From HGM11416 sp964532155 (GTDB taxonomy: Bacteria; Bacillota; Clostridia; Christensenellales; Borkfalkiaceae): a stretch of 21,032 nucleotides of DNA. Numbering within the stretch: the first letter of the stretch is position 1; the number at the start of each line of letters is the position of its first letter. The stretch spans positions 1 to 21,032 of the forward strand of contig CAZHGN010000024.1 in assembly GCA_964532155.1 (NCBI GenBank), in the 5' to 3' direction. A program made the translations under genes and the position numbers. A model generated the notes under the pieces. The model saw nothing but the letters and a program-made list of their open reading frames with translations. It ran no database searches and was not told the origin of the DNA. Positions 8,592 through 16,296 of this stretch are shown here, piece by piece.

Positions 8592-8690
8592 GCATAAAAC
8601 ACGCGTACGGCGAAAAAGGTTGACAATTTAAGGTTTTTAAAGCAAAATACCGCAGTTTATACGACGACGATACAATTATTTATTAATAAT

Positions 8691-8734
8691 AAAAAACCGC
8701 GGTATAGGTCGATTATCGGCGCATACCGCAGTTT
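8691..8734 (-). terminator. Rho-independent terminator of the M60 gene
   Basis: On the minus strand AAACTGCGGTAT (8734-8723) pairs with ATACCGCGGTTT (8705-8694), a 12-base stem with one G-U wobble and a 17-base loop, followed by a T run (8696-8691). It starts 22 bases downstream of the M60 stop codon and separates that gene from the AAA/LRR operon. Confidence 0.8.
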
Positions 8735-8756
8735 ATTATATCGTTATTTTATCGTT

Positions 8757-11700
8757 TTATCTTACGGCGAAGGCGAAGACTGTCGTTTCGCTTAATGGGG
8801 TAATTATTATTTTGTGCGAAGAGTTTGGCAATTCGTCGCTTAAAAACAGTAAGCCGTTCGTGACGTTCGTTTCGTAGACGACGGGCTCGGAACCGTCGAC
8901 GGATACGCTAAATTTAGCGTTGCCGTTTTTTGCTATGACTGCAATTTGAGTGCCGACGAAATCAAGCTCTAAATAGCCGCTCTTCGCCGTGTAGCCGTGC
9001 CCGAATGGCGAGAGGTCGTAGTCCACATTCCACTGCCCGTAATAAGTCGCCAAGTCGTCGTCGGGCGAGACGAGAGAGCCGCCGAGAAAATCTATACCGA
9101 ATTCAATTTTAGACAAGCAAATATAATTGGCGTTGGTTTTGGTTACGACGAGTTTATAATATCTGAACTCGGTCAGTTCAAAAAAGCCCGTTTGGTTACA
9201 TCCGTTTTTAAGCGGTTCGTTTAAATACTCGCATAAAAGAGTCATTTCGCCAACCGTTAGACCGCCGTACAGCCTATAACTCGTCGGCGTTTGCGTCTTC
9301 TCCGATCTGCCGTACATAGTGATTTTATTAGCCTTTATCGCTCTGCCCAAATCGACCACTATTTCAAACGGCGAAGTTTCGGTGACGTACGCGTCTTTCT
9401 TATTATGCATAAACGTAGACGAACTGCCGTCGAATAAATTGCCTATCTCGGTCGTGGAATCCCACGGCTCGAAGTTAGTTGAAACGACCTTAGACGTGCC
9501 GTCCGTTTCGACCGTAAAGTCCGTTACGTCGTTCTTTCTCGTATAAAAATAGTCGCCGTCGAGCGTTTCCTTTTGATAATTTGCGTTATATACGGTAATT
9601 CTTTTGGTTATATCGTCAATATTCGCCTTGCCGTCGGCAACCGTACCCATTCCGAGAACGAACGCGCACCGCTCGACGTCCACATGCATAACTACCGCTT
9701 TTAAATAGACCGTTTGCCCTCTTTTTAACGTATAGTCGGCATACTCGCCGTTTTCAACGCAAACGGCGAAACTGTTATTATAAACTTCGCCCGCCTTTGC
9801 TACCAAACTATAATTTTTTCCGTCCAAGGAAATATATAAATTCGCGTACTTGCCTCTTATACTGAACCGATAGGTGCCGCCGTTCTCGATATATATTTTC
9901 GACATATATTCGGTCACGGCGTTCAGTTTTACGCCGTCGCTGTTCCACCAAACGGCGGCGCACTCGTTGCCGTTAAAGGTGCTGTCGAAGGTAGCGGACG
10001 AGGTATAGCCGTCATAATTATTCCGCACGGCGTCGTCGACGCTTTCAAACTTTTCGAGCAAAGCGCCGTCGAAATAATACGTCGTCCGCTCTGCAATTCT
10101 TTTCTGCTGCTTTTTAAAGCCGAATACGAGAGTAACGTCTTCCACCTCGAATTCTCCGTCGTCTTTGCTTATCGAAATCGTTACGTCGATATCGCCCGAT
10201 ATTTTTTCGTCCGACGGAATAAACCTGTACTCATCCTCGCCGATTTGTATTATTTGCCCGTACTGCGGCTTGCCCACGTCAACGTTCGTTACGGTAAAGC
10301 CGTCCGGAATATTAATAAGCGATTTAACGTTAAAATCGTAATAATCGCCGACAAATTCAAAGGGCTGCATCGTGGTTATTTGCCTGTTTTCGGTGCTATA
10401 GCCGTACTTTGTGCCCGTTTGGTATATACAAGCGACCGGAACGTACATGGGATAACCGCAACTTGCCGCATCGCTTGCAACCGACTCGGATAGCGGCTGA
10501 TGCAAAAGTTCGGTAAAATAGTAATAAAAATTATAATGCGTCAGATCGCACAGATTTTTAAACCATTTATCCGCGCCGCTTCCGTTTTTAGTCGCCTCGA
10601 TAAACACGCCTTGACCGAAAGAATGCAACACCGTCGCATAAGCTTCGAGCGACTGCACGGGATCGCCGCTTTTCGTATTTTCGAGCAACGTTCTAAGCGC
10701 TCTCGACGCGTCAGTATACACATTCCAATCCCTTAGCGAAGAATCGTCCAAACTGCGTGCGGAAGATATTTTCGTAAACAGCGAATACTCGACTAAACTT
10801 ACCGCGTTATTCGTAACTTCGCCGCCGTTCGGTAAACCGAAATTTTGAAAATGGTGGTTGAACTCGTGAATATTACCCCAAGAACCGTTTTTTACGAAAT
10901 TTTCCACGTTCAGACAGCCGTCCATCCAATCGAGCGGGCAATTTACCGTATTACGCCCGACGAAAGCAACGGCGGCGCCTGCCGCAACGAAAGGTTCAAA
11001 CAGAAAATCTATACCGTAAGAGGCGTTTGAACCGCTCGGCACTTGCTTAGATACCCTTGCTATTTTATCCCACAGTTCTGCGGCTTCGCAAAGTTCGGAA
11101 AAAGAATACTCGTCCGAGCGTATTCTCGGTCCCGAAAAGCGCACTGCGTTGTCGAATACCTCTAAATCGAAATACGGCGCGCTCGATTCGAGCAGTCGGT
11201 TATACTCTTCCTCGGTCGTTAATCCGTAAATCAAATGCGGATACTCGACGGCGCCGGAAATCTCCGTTTGAAATTGCTTTTTCACGCTCGGCGAACCGAC
11301 GTATATAGGACCGCCGAGGTACGAGCCGAAATAGCAAGTATACGTTTCGGTTTGTGCGTTATACGTGCAAGTTTGGGCGTTTACCGGCATTTTATTGGCA
11401 ATTACCGGCATACGCACGAAATCTCTTGCAAGCCAAATATTGTTAGCCTGTCCGTTTGCCAGCGTTGCGCCGACGTAAACGTAAAAACTTCCGACCTTTT
11501 CCAAATCGGCTTTCGAAATAGTAAGTTTTATCACCTCGCCCGCGGGCGCGTACAATCCGGTTATGTAATTGCCGATCTGCCGCGGTTGAATTTTTATTCG
11601 CTTTATAACGGCGGCTTGACCGTCGCTGACGTTGCCGAAATACATATTTTCGGCGGCGGTGTGCTTATATAGCCGTCTATGCTCGCCCTTGCCGTCCGAC

Positions 11701-12119
11701 ACCGGTTCGCCATTTAAATATAAATAGCCTCTCTCGTCCATTGAATCGTAATTGGTGCAATCGCCGGAAATCGTACCGTCGGGCGCCGAATTAAGGTATG
11801 TGTTTTCGCTTAAAACAGCTTGTTTGAGCGCGGAAAAATCTTCGTCGCTTTCCCCTTCCGCTTTCTTTAGCGTTTGACCGTAGACCGGATAGCGCGACAA
11901 GCCCTCGTTTTTGCATTCGGGCGCGCCCCTGTTCGTCGTGCCTAAAACCGAATAGGCTACGCCTATTTTAGAATTAACGTTTAGCGGCTTAACGTACTCT
12001 TGCGGCAGTTGTTCGCCGCTATCGTCACTGCGGGCGCAAACGAAAAAGCACAGCGCCGCCGCAAAAACAACTAACAGCAAAACTATTATTATAGCCCACT
12101 TGTTTTTTTTATTTTTCAT
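8757..12119 (-). CDS. M60-family (enhancin-like) metallopeptidase with CBM32-like domain, membrane-anchored
   Basis: An 1120-residue protein with a short basic N-terminus and one hydrophobic segment (about 8-26) that acts as a signal anchor; no proper lipobox is seen. A beta-rich M60 N-domain contains TGLYAPAGE. The zinc motif is HEFNH (418-422), with Glu434 in GGEVTNN as the probable third ligand, fitting the HExxH-x(8-28)-E pattern of peptidase family M60. Residues of about 865-1010 look like an F5/8 type C (CBM32) domain (NLFDGSSSTF, YYKLVVTK, IEFG). A final beta domain starts near YYGQW. M60 proteins with CBM32 are known to cleave mucin-type O-glycoproteins, so a role on host glycoprotein is likely but inferred. 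It has its own terminator. AAAAGGG lies just upstream of the ATG. No good promoter is visible in the 124-base gap before it. Confidence 0.88.
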   Translation of the reverse strand: MKNKKNKWAIIIVLLLVVFAAALCFFVCARSDDSGEQLPQEYVKPLNVNSKIGVAYSVLGTTNRGAPECKNEGLSRYPVYGQTLKKAEGESDEDFSALKQAVLSENTYLNSAPDGTISGDCTNYDSMDERGYLYLNGEPVSDGKGEHRRLYKHTAAENMYFGNVSDGQAAVIKRIKIQPRQIGNYITGLYAPAGEVIKLTISKADLEKVGSFYVYVGATLANGQANNIWLARDFVRMPVIANKMPVNAQTCTYNAQTETYTCYFGSYLGGPIYVGSPSVKKQFQTEISGAVEYPHLIYGLTTEEEYNRLLESSAPYFDLEVFDNAVRFSGPRIRSDEYSFSELCEAAELWDKIARVSKQVPSGSNASYGIDFLFEPFVAAGAAVAFVGRNTVNCPLDWMDGCLNVENFVKNGSWGNIHEFNHHFQNFGLPNGGEVTNNAVSLVEYSLFTKISSARSLDDSSLRDWNVYTDASRALRTLLENTKSGDPVQSLEAYATVLHSFGQGVFIEATKNGSGADKWFKNLCDLTHYNFYYYFTELLHQPLSESVASDAASCGYPMYVPVACIYQTGTKYGYSTENRQITTMQPFEFVGDYYDFNVKSLINIPDGFTVTNVDVGKPQYGQIIQIGEDEYRFIPSDEKISGDIDVTISISKDDGEFEVEDVTLVFGFKKQQKRIAERTTYYFDGALLEKFESVDDAVRNNYDGYTSSATFDSTFNGNECAAVWWNSDGVKLNAVTEYMSKIYIENGGTYRFSIRGKYANLYISLDGKNYSLVAKAGEVYNNSFAVCVENGEYADYTLKRGQTVYLKAVVMHVDVERCAFVLGMGTVADGKANIDDITKRITVYNANYQKETLDGDYFYTRKNDVTDFTVETDGTSKVVSTNFEPWDSTTEIGNLFDGSSSTFMHNKKDAYVTETSPFEIVVDLGRAIKANKITMYGRSEKTQTPTSYRLYGGLTVGEMTLLCEYLNEPLKNGCNQTGFFELTEFRYYKLVVTKTNANYICLSKIEFGIDFLGGSLVSPDDDLATYYGQWNVDYDLSPFGHGYTAKSGYLELDFVGTQIAVIAKNGNAKFSVSVDGSEPVVYETNVTNGLLFLSDELPNSSHKIIITPLSETTVFAFAVR

Positions 12120-12171
12120 ATACCCTTTTACCGTAACAATACGGATTTATAATGCGTTTTTAGCGTATTAC

Positions 12172-12206
12172 TTAGAAAGAACGGCGATCTTAAAAAGATG
12201 CCGTTC
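12172..12206 (-). terminator. Stem-loop after the M3 peptidase gene
   Basis: On the minus strand GAACGGC-ATCTT pairs with AAGAT-C-GCCGTTC (12206-12179), a 12-base-pair stem with one bulged base and a 3-base loop, followed by TTTCT. It lies 38 bases after the M3 stop codon. The T tract is short, so termination may be partial. Confidence 0.6.
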
Positions 12207-12243
12207 CGTTAGACCTTAGAAGTCGTTAACTTTTACGTCCCGA

Positions 12244-13932
12244 TTATTCAGACTTTAAGAGTCCTTTTAAAATATCCTCGCTTTTGGCTGCGATTTCGGA
12301 CAAAGCGCCCTCTTCGAAAGGCGAGCGAAGCCCCGCTTGCTTTACGAGGTCGGTAAAGAATTGTTTGCCGGAATTTGCCGTAAATGCGTTATACGCCTTA
12401 AACGCGGCGGCGTAATCGTCGAGCGACTTAAACAAAAACTGCAACGCGTCGGCTTGCGCAAGACAATAATCGATGTAATAAAACGGCGATTCGTATATGT
12501 GCATTTGATACTGCCAACGAGTACCCTTTTCGAAATAAGTCATACCGTCGGCGTTCATATACGGACGATATTTTCCCTCGAGTCTTTTCCAAACGGCGTT
12601 TCTTTCCTCGGGCGAAAGTTCGGGTTTTTCGTAAACGATTTGTTGGAATTCGTCAACTATAACGCCGTAAGTCAAAAACGAAAGATTGTCGAATAAGTGC
12701 TTGTATTTATAATCGTTTGCCTTGTCGCCGAAGAACTTGTCGGCAAAACGCCAGCACAGACATTCCATGCTCATAGAATGCGTTTCAGCCGTTTCCATAC
12801 CGAGCGGCACTTCGGGATCTGCGTTATTTTTAAATGCAAGGTAACTCGCAAAGGCGTGCCCCGCTTCGTGCGTGAGTACGTCTACGTCGTCGGCGGTGCC
12901 GTTAAAGTTTGCCAAAATAAACGGCTGTTTATAAAGAGCGAACTCGGTGCAATATCCGCCGCCCCACTTCCCCTCGCGCGAGAGGACGTCGAACGCCTCG
13001 TTTTCGAGCATCATATCCATAAACTCGCCCGTTTCATCACCCATTGCGCGGTAAACGGCACGCCCCGCCTCGAGCAAAGCGCCGTCGTTAAGTATAGGAC
13101 GAGGATCGTTTTTTAAGCAAACGCCGTAATCGTACAGTTTCATATCGTCGATGCCGAGCGCCTTCGCCCTATCTTTGCGAATACGCGACACGACCGGCAC
13201 GACGTCTTTTAATACGTTTTCACGGAATTTCTCCACGTCGTCTTTGCCGTAACACAGCCTGCCCATGCGATAGTAGCCGAGCTCTACGTAATTTTTATAG
13301 CCAAGCTTTTTCGCCATTTGATCGCGAACCTTAACCAAGGAATCGAAAACGCCGTCCAATACGTCGGAATGCTCAGCCATAGCTTTACCCAACGCCTCGT
13401 GAGCCGCTTTGCGCACCTCGCGGTCGCCGTCGTTCATGTACTTTTTTAGTATGGTAAGCGGCATTTTTTCGCCGTTGAACTCAATCGTCAACTCGCTCAT
13501 AAACTGCGCGTACTCGTTAACGAGCGCGCTTTCACGCCGAAGATCTTCGATTATGCGCTCGTCAAGCGTTTTGAGCTCCACTTCGTAAGCCTTAAATATG
13601 GGAGCGGGCAAAACCTTTTCCGCCTCGGCGCGGAGGGGCGAATCGAGCATTGCGCGAATATACGCTATACGCGGCGCGGAAAGCAACGGGTAATTTTGCT
13701 CGTAATACTCTTTCTCGGTTTTATAAAACTCGTCTTTCGTATTGCACGACCAGCGCGCGTATGCAAGCGAACTTTCGGTGCCGAACCGCTCGACGACGGA
13801 AGTCAGTTCCTTTCTTGCGCTCAAAAGCTCGTCGAGCGTTTGAGCCGCGCTAATCTTTTCGGTCGCGACGGTATACGCCTCGATTACGGATTCTACGGGA
13901 ACGCGTTCGTATTTTAATTGACTTACTTTCAT
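12244..13932 (-). CDS. M3-family oligoendopeptidase
   Basis: A 562-residue cytoplasmic zinc peptidase with no signal peptide. The active site is HEAGH (355-359) in DVLTHEAGHAFASYL. Glu383 in METAETHSMSME is the likely third zinc ligand, as in the M3 signature. The length of about 560 residues matches the shorter M3 oligoendopeptidase group of Bacillota, not full-length PepF (about 600). Members cut short peptides in the cytoplasm for amino-acid recycling. The start is secured by AAAGGAG eight bases before the ATG. It is flanked by the acpP terminator upstream and a stem-loop downstream, so it is probably transcribed alone, though I could not find a convincing promoter in 13933-14040. Confidence 0.92.
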   Translation of the reverse strand: MKVSQLKYERVPVESVIEAYTVATEKISAAQTLDELLSARKELTSVVERFGTESSLAYARWSCNTKDEFYKTEKEYYEQNYPLLSAPRIAYIRAMLDSPLRAEAEKVLPAPIFKAYEVELKTLDERIIEDLRRESALVNEYAQFMSELTIEFNGEKMPLTILKKYMNDGDREVRKAAHEALGKAMAEHSDVLDGVFDSLVKVRDQMAKKLGYKNYVELGYYRMGRLCYGKDDVEKFRENVLKDVVPVVSRIRKDRAKALGIDDMKLYDYGVCLKNDPRPILNDGALLEAGRAVYRAMGDETGEFMDMMLENEAFDVLSREGKWGGGYCTEFALYKQPFILANFNGTADDVDVLTHEAGHAFASYLAFKNNADPEVPLGMETAETHSMSMECLCWRFADKFFGDKANDYKYKHLFDNLSFLTYGVIVDEFQQIVYEKPELSPEERNAVWKRLEGKYRPYMNADGMTYFEKGTRWQYQMHIYESPFYYIDYCLAQADALQFLFKSLDDYAAAFKAYNAFTANSGKQFFTDLVKQAGLRSPFEEGALSEIAAKSEDILKGLLKSE

Positions 13933-14035
13933 ATTCGTTACTCCTTTATATGCGCCAAAATATCACGGGCGCTATGCTCGCGCCGAAAAATGCGCCGATT
14001 ATTAACCGATTACTATACGCAAAACTTCGCGCGGT

Positions 14036-14053
14036 TACCGCAAAAACGCGGTA
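14036..14053. repeat. Short intergenic palindrome
   Basis: TACCGC (14036-14041) and GCGGTA (14048-14053) flank a 6-base loop. It sits just beyond the T run of the acpP terminator and resembles the ATACCGCG/GCGGTAT palindrome arms near 8647-8736. It may be an extragenic palindromic element; alone it is too short to be certain. Confidence 0.4.
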
Positions 14054-14056
14054 TAA

Positions 14057-14088
14057 AAAACAAAATCCGCGGGAAAAAGCCGCGGATT
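14057..14088 (-). terminator. Rho-independent terminator of acpP
   Basis: A perfect 9-base stem, AATCCGCGG with CCGCGGATT (14088-14080 and 14072-14064 on the minus strand), encloses a 7-base loop. It is followed by TTTTGTTTTTT. It lies 34 bases downstream of the acpP stop codon. Confidence 0.88.
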
Positions 14089-14122
14089 AAGCCGATTTCG
14101 ATTAAAAGCAAACCGCCGAAAA

Positions 14123-14353
14123 TTATTTCTTGGCGATAAGATTGACGATGTCACCGACCGTCTTCAATCCGGAAGATACGTCCTCGGGAATGGTGATTCC
14201 GTATTCGTCCTCGAAGCTCATGATCATTTCGATAATATCGAGAGAATCTGCGCCGAGGTCTTTTACGATCTCGCTTTCCATGGTGATTGCAGATTTTTCG
14301 ATATTGAGCTGATTACAAACGATATCCGTTACTTTATCAAAAATTTCTTGCAT
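14123..14353 (-). CDS. acpP: Acyl carrier protein
   Basis: A 76-residue acidic protein of normal ACP length. The phosphopantetheine attachment motif DSL is in LGADSLDIIEMIM, with Ser37 as the modified residue. Helix 1 (EIFDKVTDIVCNQL) and the C-terminal helix (VGDIVNLIAKK) match the four-helix ACP fold. It carries acyl intermediates in type II fatty acid synthesis. The start is set by GGAGGAAG just before the ATG. It has its own strong promoter and terminator, so it is monocistronic. No fab, plsX or rnc genes lie beside it, which is an unusual setting. A specialised ACP cannot be excluded, but the DSLD sequence is what a housekeeping ACP has. Confidence 0.95.
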   Translation of the reverse strand: MQEIFDKVTDIVCNQLNIEKSAITMESEIVKDLGADSLDIIEMIMSFEDEYGITIPEDVSSGLKTVGDIVNLIAKK

Positions 14354-14395
14354 TTTCTTCCTCCGAGCCGCAAATGCAGCACTTAATGTAAATAC

Positions 14396-14424
14396 ATTTT
14401 ATCAAAGGCAAGGCTTGATGTCAA
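14396..14424 (-). promoter_or_regulatory. Strong promoter of acpP
   Basis: On the minus strand TTGACA (14424-14419), a 17-base spacer and TAAAAT (14401-14396), with TG one base upstream of the -10 (extended -10). This is one of the best sigma-A matches in the window. It predicts a leader of about 35 bases containing the GGAGG site. Confidence 0.85.
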
Positions 14425-14504
14425 CTATTTTTCGGCACTTGCGTTATTTTTGCACAACAAGGCACTGCAAGCGCAACAAGCAAAACGCATTAAAGCGGCA
14501 GCGC

Positions 14505-14532
14505 ATAGGAAAAACGCGGAGCCGCTTTTGCT
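14505..14532 (-). terminator. Weak candidate terminator after the aconitase X operon
   Basis: On the minus strand, shortly after the stop of the small subunit gene, AAAGCG and CGCG..TTT flank GCTC and are followed by GTTTTTCC. The stem is short, so this is a tentative call. No better hairpin is visible before the acpP promoter. Confidence 0.35.
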
Positions 14533-14548
14533 TATTTTATCTCGAAAA

Positions 14549-14989
14549 TTAAAGTATGTTTACCGTGCCGTCGGGTAAAATCTCTATCGTATCGCCTGTT
14601 TTTACCGTTTGCAAGAACTCGTCGCCAAGCTCGTCGATGGCTATCATATCGCTGTTTTCCCATACGACGGAGAGGATTACGCCCGCACCGGCAAGCGAAT
14701 CGATCGTTTCGGAAAAAAGCATCGCCGCGGGGTTAATCTTCATCGAGCAAATTACTTGCAAGACCATGCCGCCGGTCGTCGAGCCTATCGTTTGCGGCAA
14801 GCAAAGCGCTTTGCCGGTGATATTTTTCTCGTAAATATCGGGGTTGTTTTGGTCGGCGACTATAACCTGCTTAGCGCCTGCAAGCGCGGATTTTTGAAAG
14901 GTTGCAAGGGTGTTTACGCCTTGTCTCGAAACAACGGCCTCGCCCTTATAACTTCCGCCGTTTATAACTCTTCCCTTAAAAGTTTTCAT
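14549..14989 (-). CDS. Aconitase X small subunit (DUF126 swivel domain)
   Basis: A 146-residue protein matching the AcnX swivelling domain. It carries GRVINGGSYKGEAVV at the N-terminus, the DQNNPDIYEKNITGKALCLP strand-loop, and the glycine-rich loop IGSTTGG (68-74), where Ser70 corresponds to the conserved active-site serine region of AcnX. It works only together with the large subunit encoded directly before it, completing the active site of an iron-sulfur hydro-lyase. Its ATG abuts the stop codon of the large subunit gene, and its AGGAGG lies inside the last codons of that gene, implying coupled translation. Confidence 0.9.
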   Translation of the reverse strand: MKTFKGRVINGGSYKGEAVVSRQGVNTLATFQKSALAGAKQVIVADQNNPDIYEKNITGKALCLPQTIGSTTGGMVLQVICSMKINPAAMLFSETIDSLAGAGVILSVVWENSDMIAIDELGDEFLQTVKTGDTIEILPDGTVNIL

Positions 14990-16285
14990 TTATTTATCCT
15001 CCTTGCCCACGATGATATCGAGAAGCTCGTCGTCCTTATAATAACGAGCGACCGAATAGGTACGAAGCTTGTTCGAACAAGTCATCATTCTGCGCGATTT
15101 CGTAAGCGGATTAGAGGTATACATAAGCGGACAAATCGATGTTACTCGAGCGCCCGTTTTCATAAGGCGTGCGTAAAGTTCGGTCTTTTCAAAAGCCTCG
15201 CGCACAGGGGGTGCGGTGCAAAGCACGGTTTGGCAAGAAACGGTACTCTTTCCGCTCGCTTCAAGACCGTCGATAATGGCGTTTGCCCATTCTTCGAGCT
15301 GACTGCGCGAAAGGTGCGGACAACCGATAAAGGCAAGCGTGCCTTTTTTGTCCGGTTGTTTCCACATAACCGGGTACGACTCGTATACTCTTTCAAGCTC
15401 GGCGTCGTCTATAACGTATTCTTTATAGTTTTCTTCAAGCAAAGACTCTCCGAGTTCTTTCGCCTCCGGCGTGAGATTTTCCACATGGTAAAGACCGACT
15501 GCTCCGTTAGACGCGGTAGCCGCGCCGAAATCTTTAAGGTACGCCTTGCATTCGTCTGTAAGTTCGGTGCCGAGCCACTTATCCAGACCGACGATATACG
15601 GAACGTCCTCGGTAACCTTAATGCCGATAGCCGAACCGAGAATTTGAGCAATAGGCTTTTTGGTGGTATTTACGGTAATTTTCCATTTAGCACGTCTGCC
15701 CTCGTCGGTAAGCAAGCCGAATTCGGGAACGAAACCGATTATCGAACCGAAAATATCGATCATGCCCGAGTTGCGGTTGCAACGCGCGCCCAAAACCGAG
15801 TTGGCGTAGTTTACAGCGCTCGACTCCGCCCAAGAAAGGATATCGCCCTTTTTAGGAACGTTGCCCATTTCGTCGAAATAGCAAGCGCAGCTGAATGAGT
15901 CCTTTCCGATAAGTCCGAGTTCGGCAAGTTGTTCTTCGTATTTTTTTTGCTTGCCGTACAGAATAGTAGAAAACAGCGCTTTATCCAAAAGATTGCATTT
16001 TACGTTTTTAAAATCGACCGGGCGCGGATCCATAGTGAAGCCGTCTTCGACCTTAAGCCCCGCGGCGATCAGCTCGTCCATAACGCGATAGACGGGCTTT
16101 AACAGCGAAAGACCGAACGAAGTTACTAAATGTCCCTCGCCATGAGTAACCGGCACGAGCTTTTTTGCCCCGAAAAGATCGCCGTAGCGGACGATCGTTT
16201 CCATTACTTTTGCTTTGGTTTCGCCCTGCTTGCCCGAAAGAATATCGATTTGTTCCTCGGTAAGCTGCATTTTATATTCGTACAT
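14990..16285 (-). CDS. Aconitase X large (catalytic) subunit (DUF521)
   Basis: A 431-residue protein of the AcnX family, an aconitase-superfamily dehydratase. Recognisable parts are THGEGHLVTSFG (47-58), KKGDILSWAESSAVNYANS (145-163), LGARCNRNSG (165-174) and the C-terminal MMTCSNKLRTYSV. Cys169, Cys385 and Cys403 are candidate iron-sulfur ligands. Characterised relatives are cis-3-hydroxy-L-proline dehydratase in bacteria and mevalonate 5-phosphate dehydratase in archaea; the substrate here is open. I placed the start at the ATG at 16285 because GGGGGAAGGGA directly precedes it in the 11-base gap after the preceding stop. An upstream in-frame start inside the flavoenzyme gene would add 15 residues without a better ribosome binding site. 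The preceding oxidoreductase suggests a dehydration-reduction pair. Confidence 0.9.
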   Translation of the reverse strand: MYEYKMQLTEEQIDILSGKQGETKAKVMETIVRYGDLFGAKKLVPVTHGEGHLVTSFGLSLLKPVYRVMDELIAAGLKVEDGFTMDPRPVDFKNVKCNLLDKALFSTILYGKQKKYEEQLAELGLIGKDSFSCACYFDEMGNVPKKGDILSWAESSAVNYANSVLGARCNRNSGMIDIFGSIIGFVPEFGLLTDEGRRAKWKITVNTTKKPIAQILGSAIGIKVTEDVPYIVGLDKWLGTELTDECKAYLKDFGAATASNGAVGLYHVENLTPEAKELGESLLEENYKEYVIDDAELERVYESYPVMWKQPDKKGTLAFIGCPHLSRSQLEEWANAIIDGLEASGKSTVSCQTVLCTAPPVREAFEKTELYARLMKTGARVTSICPLMYTSNPLTKSRRMMTCSNKLRTYSVARYYKDDELLDIIVGKEDK

Positions 16286-16296
16286 TCCCTTCCCCC

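Larger units (their letters stand above)
8427..8756. other. AT-rich intergenic region between the M60 gene and the AAA/LRR operon
   Basis: The 330 bases hold no credible coding sequence. From high to low coordinates they carry the terminator of the M60 gene (8691-8734), a second copy of the terminator palindrome arm (8647-8660), a possible plus-strand promoter (8620-8648), the minus-strand promoter of the downstream operon (8561-8591), an extremely AT-rich tract (about 8510-8570) and a 13-base tandem repeat (8496-8521) within the leader. Confidence 0.7.

Noticed and set aside
8427..8756. CRISPR-like array in the repeated intergenic region
   Set aside because: There are only two direct copies of a 14-base unit plus one inverted copy, with no regular spacers or cas genes; hairpins explain it better.
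14609..15898. Long plus-strand open frame (429 codons) opposite the aconitase X genes
   Set aside because: It runs antisense to a clearly homologous gene pair, has no recognisable domain, and arises from the codon pattern of the minus-strand genes.
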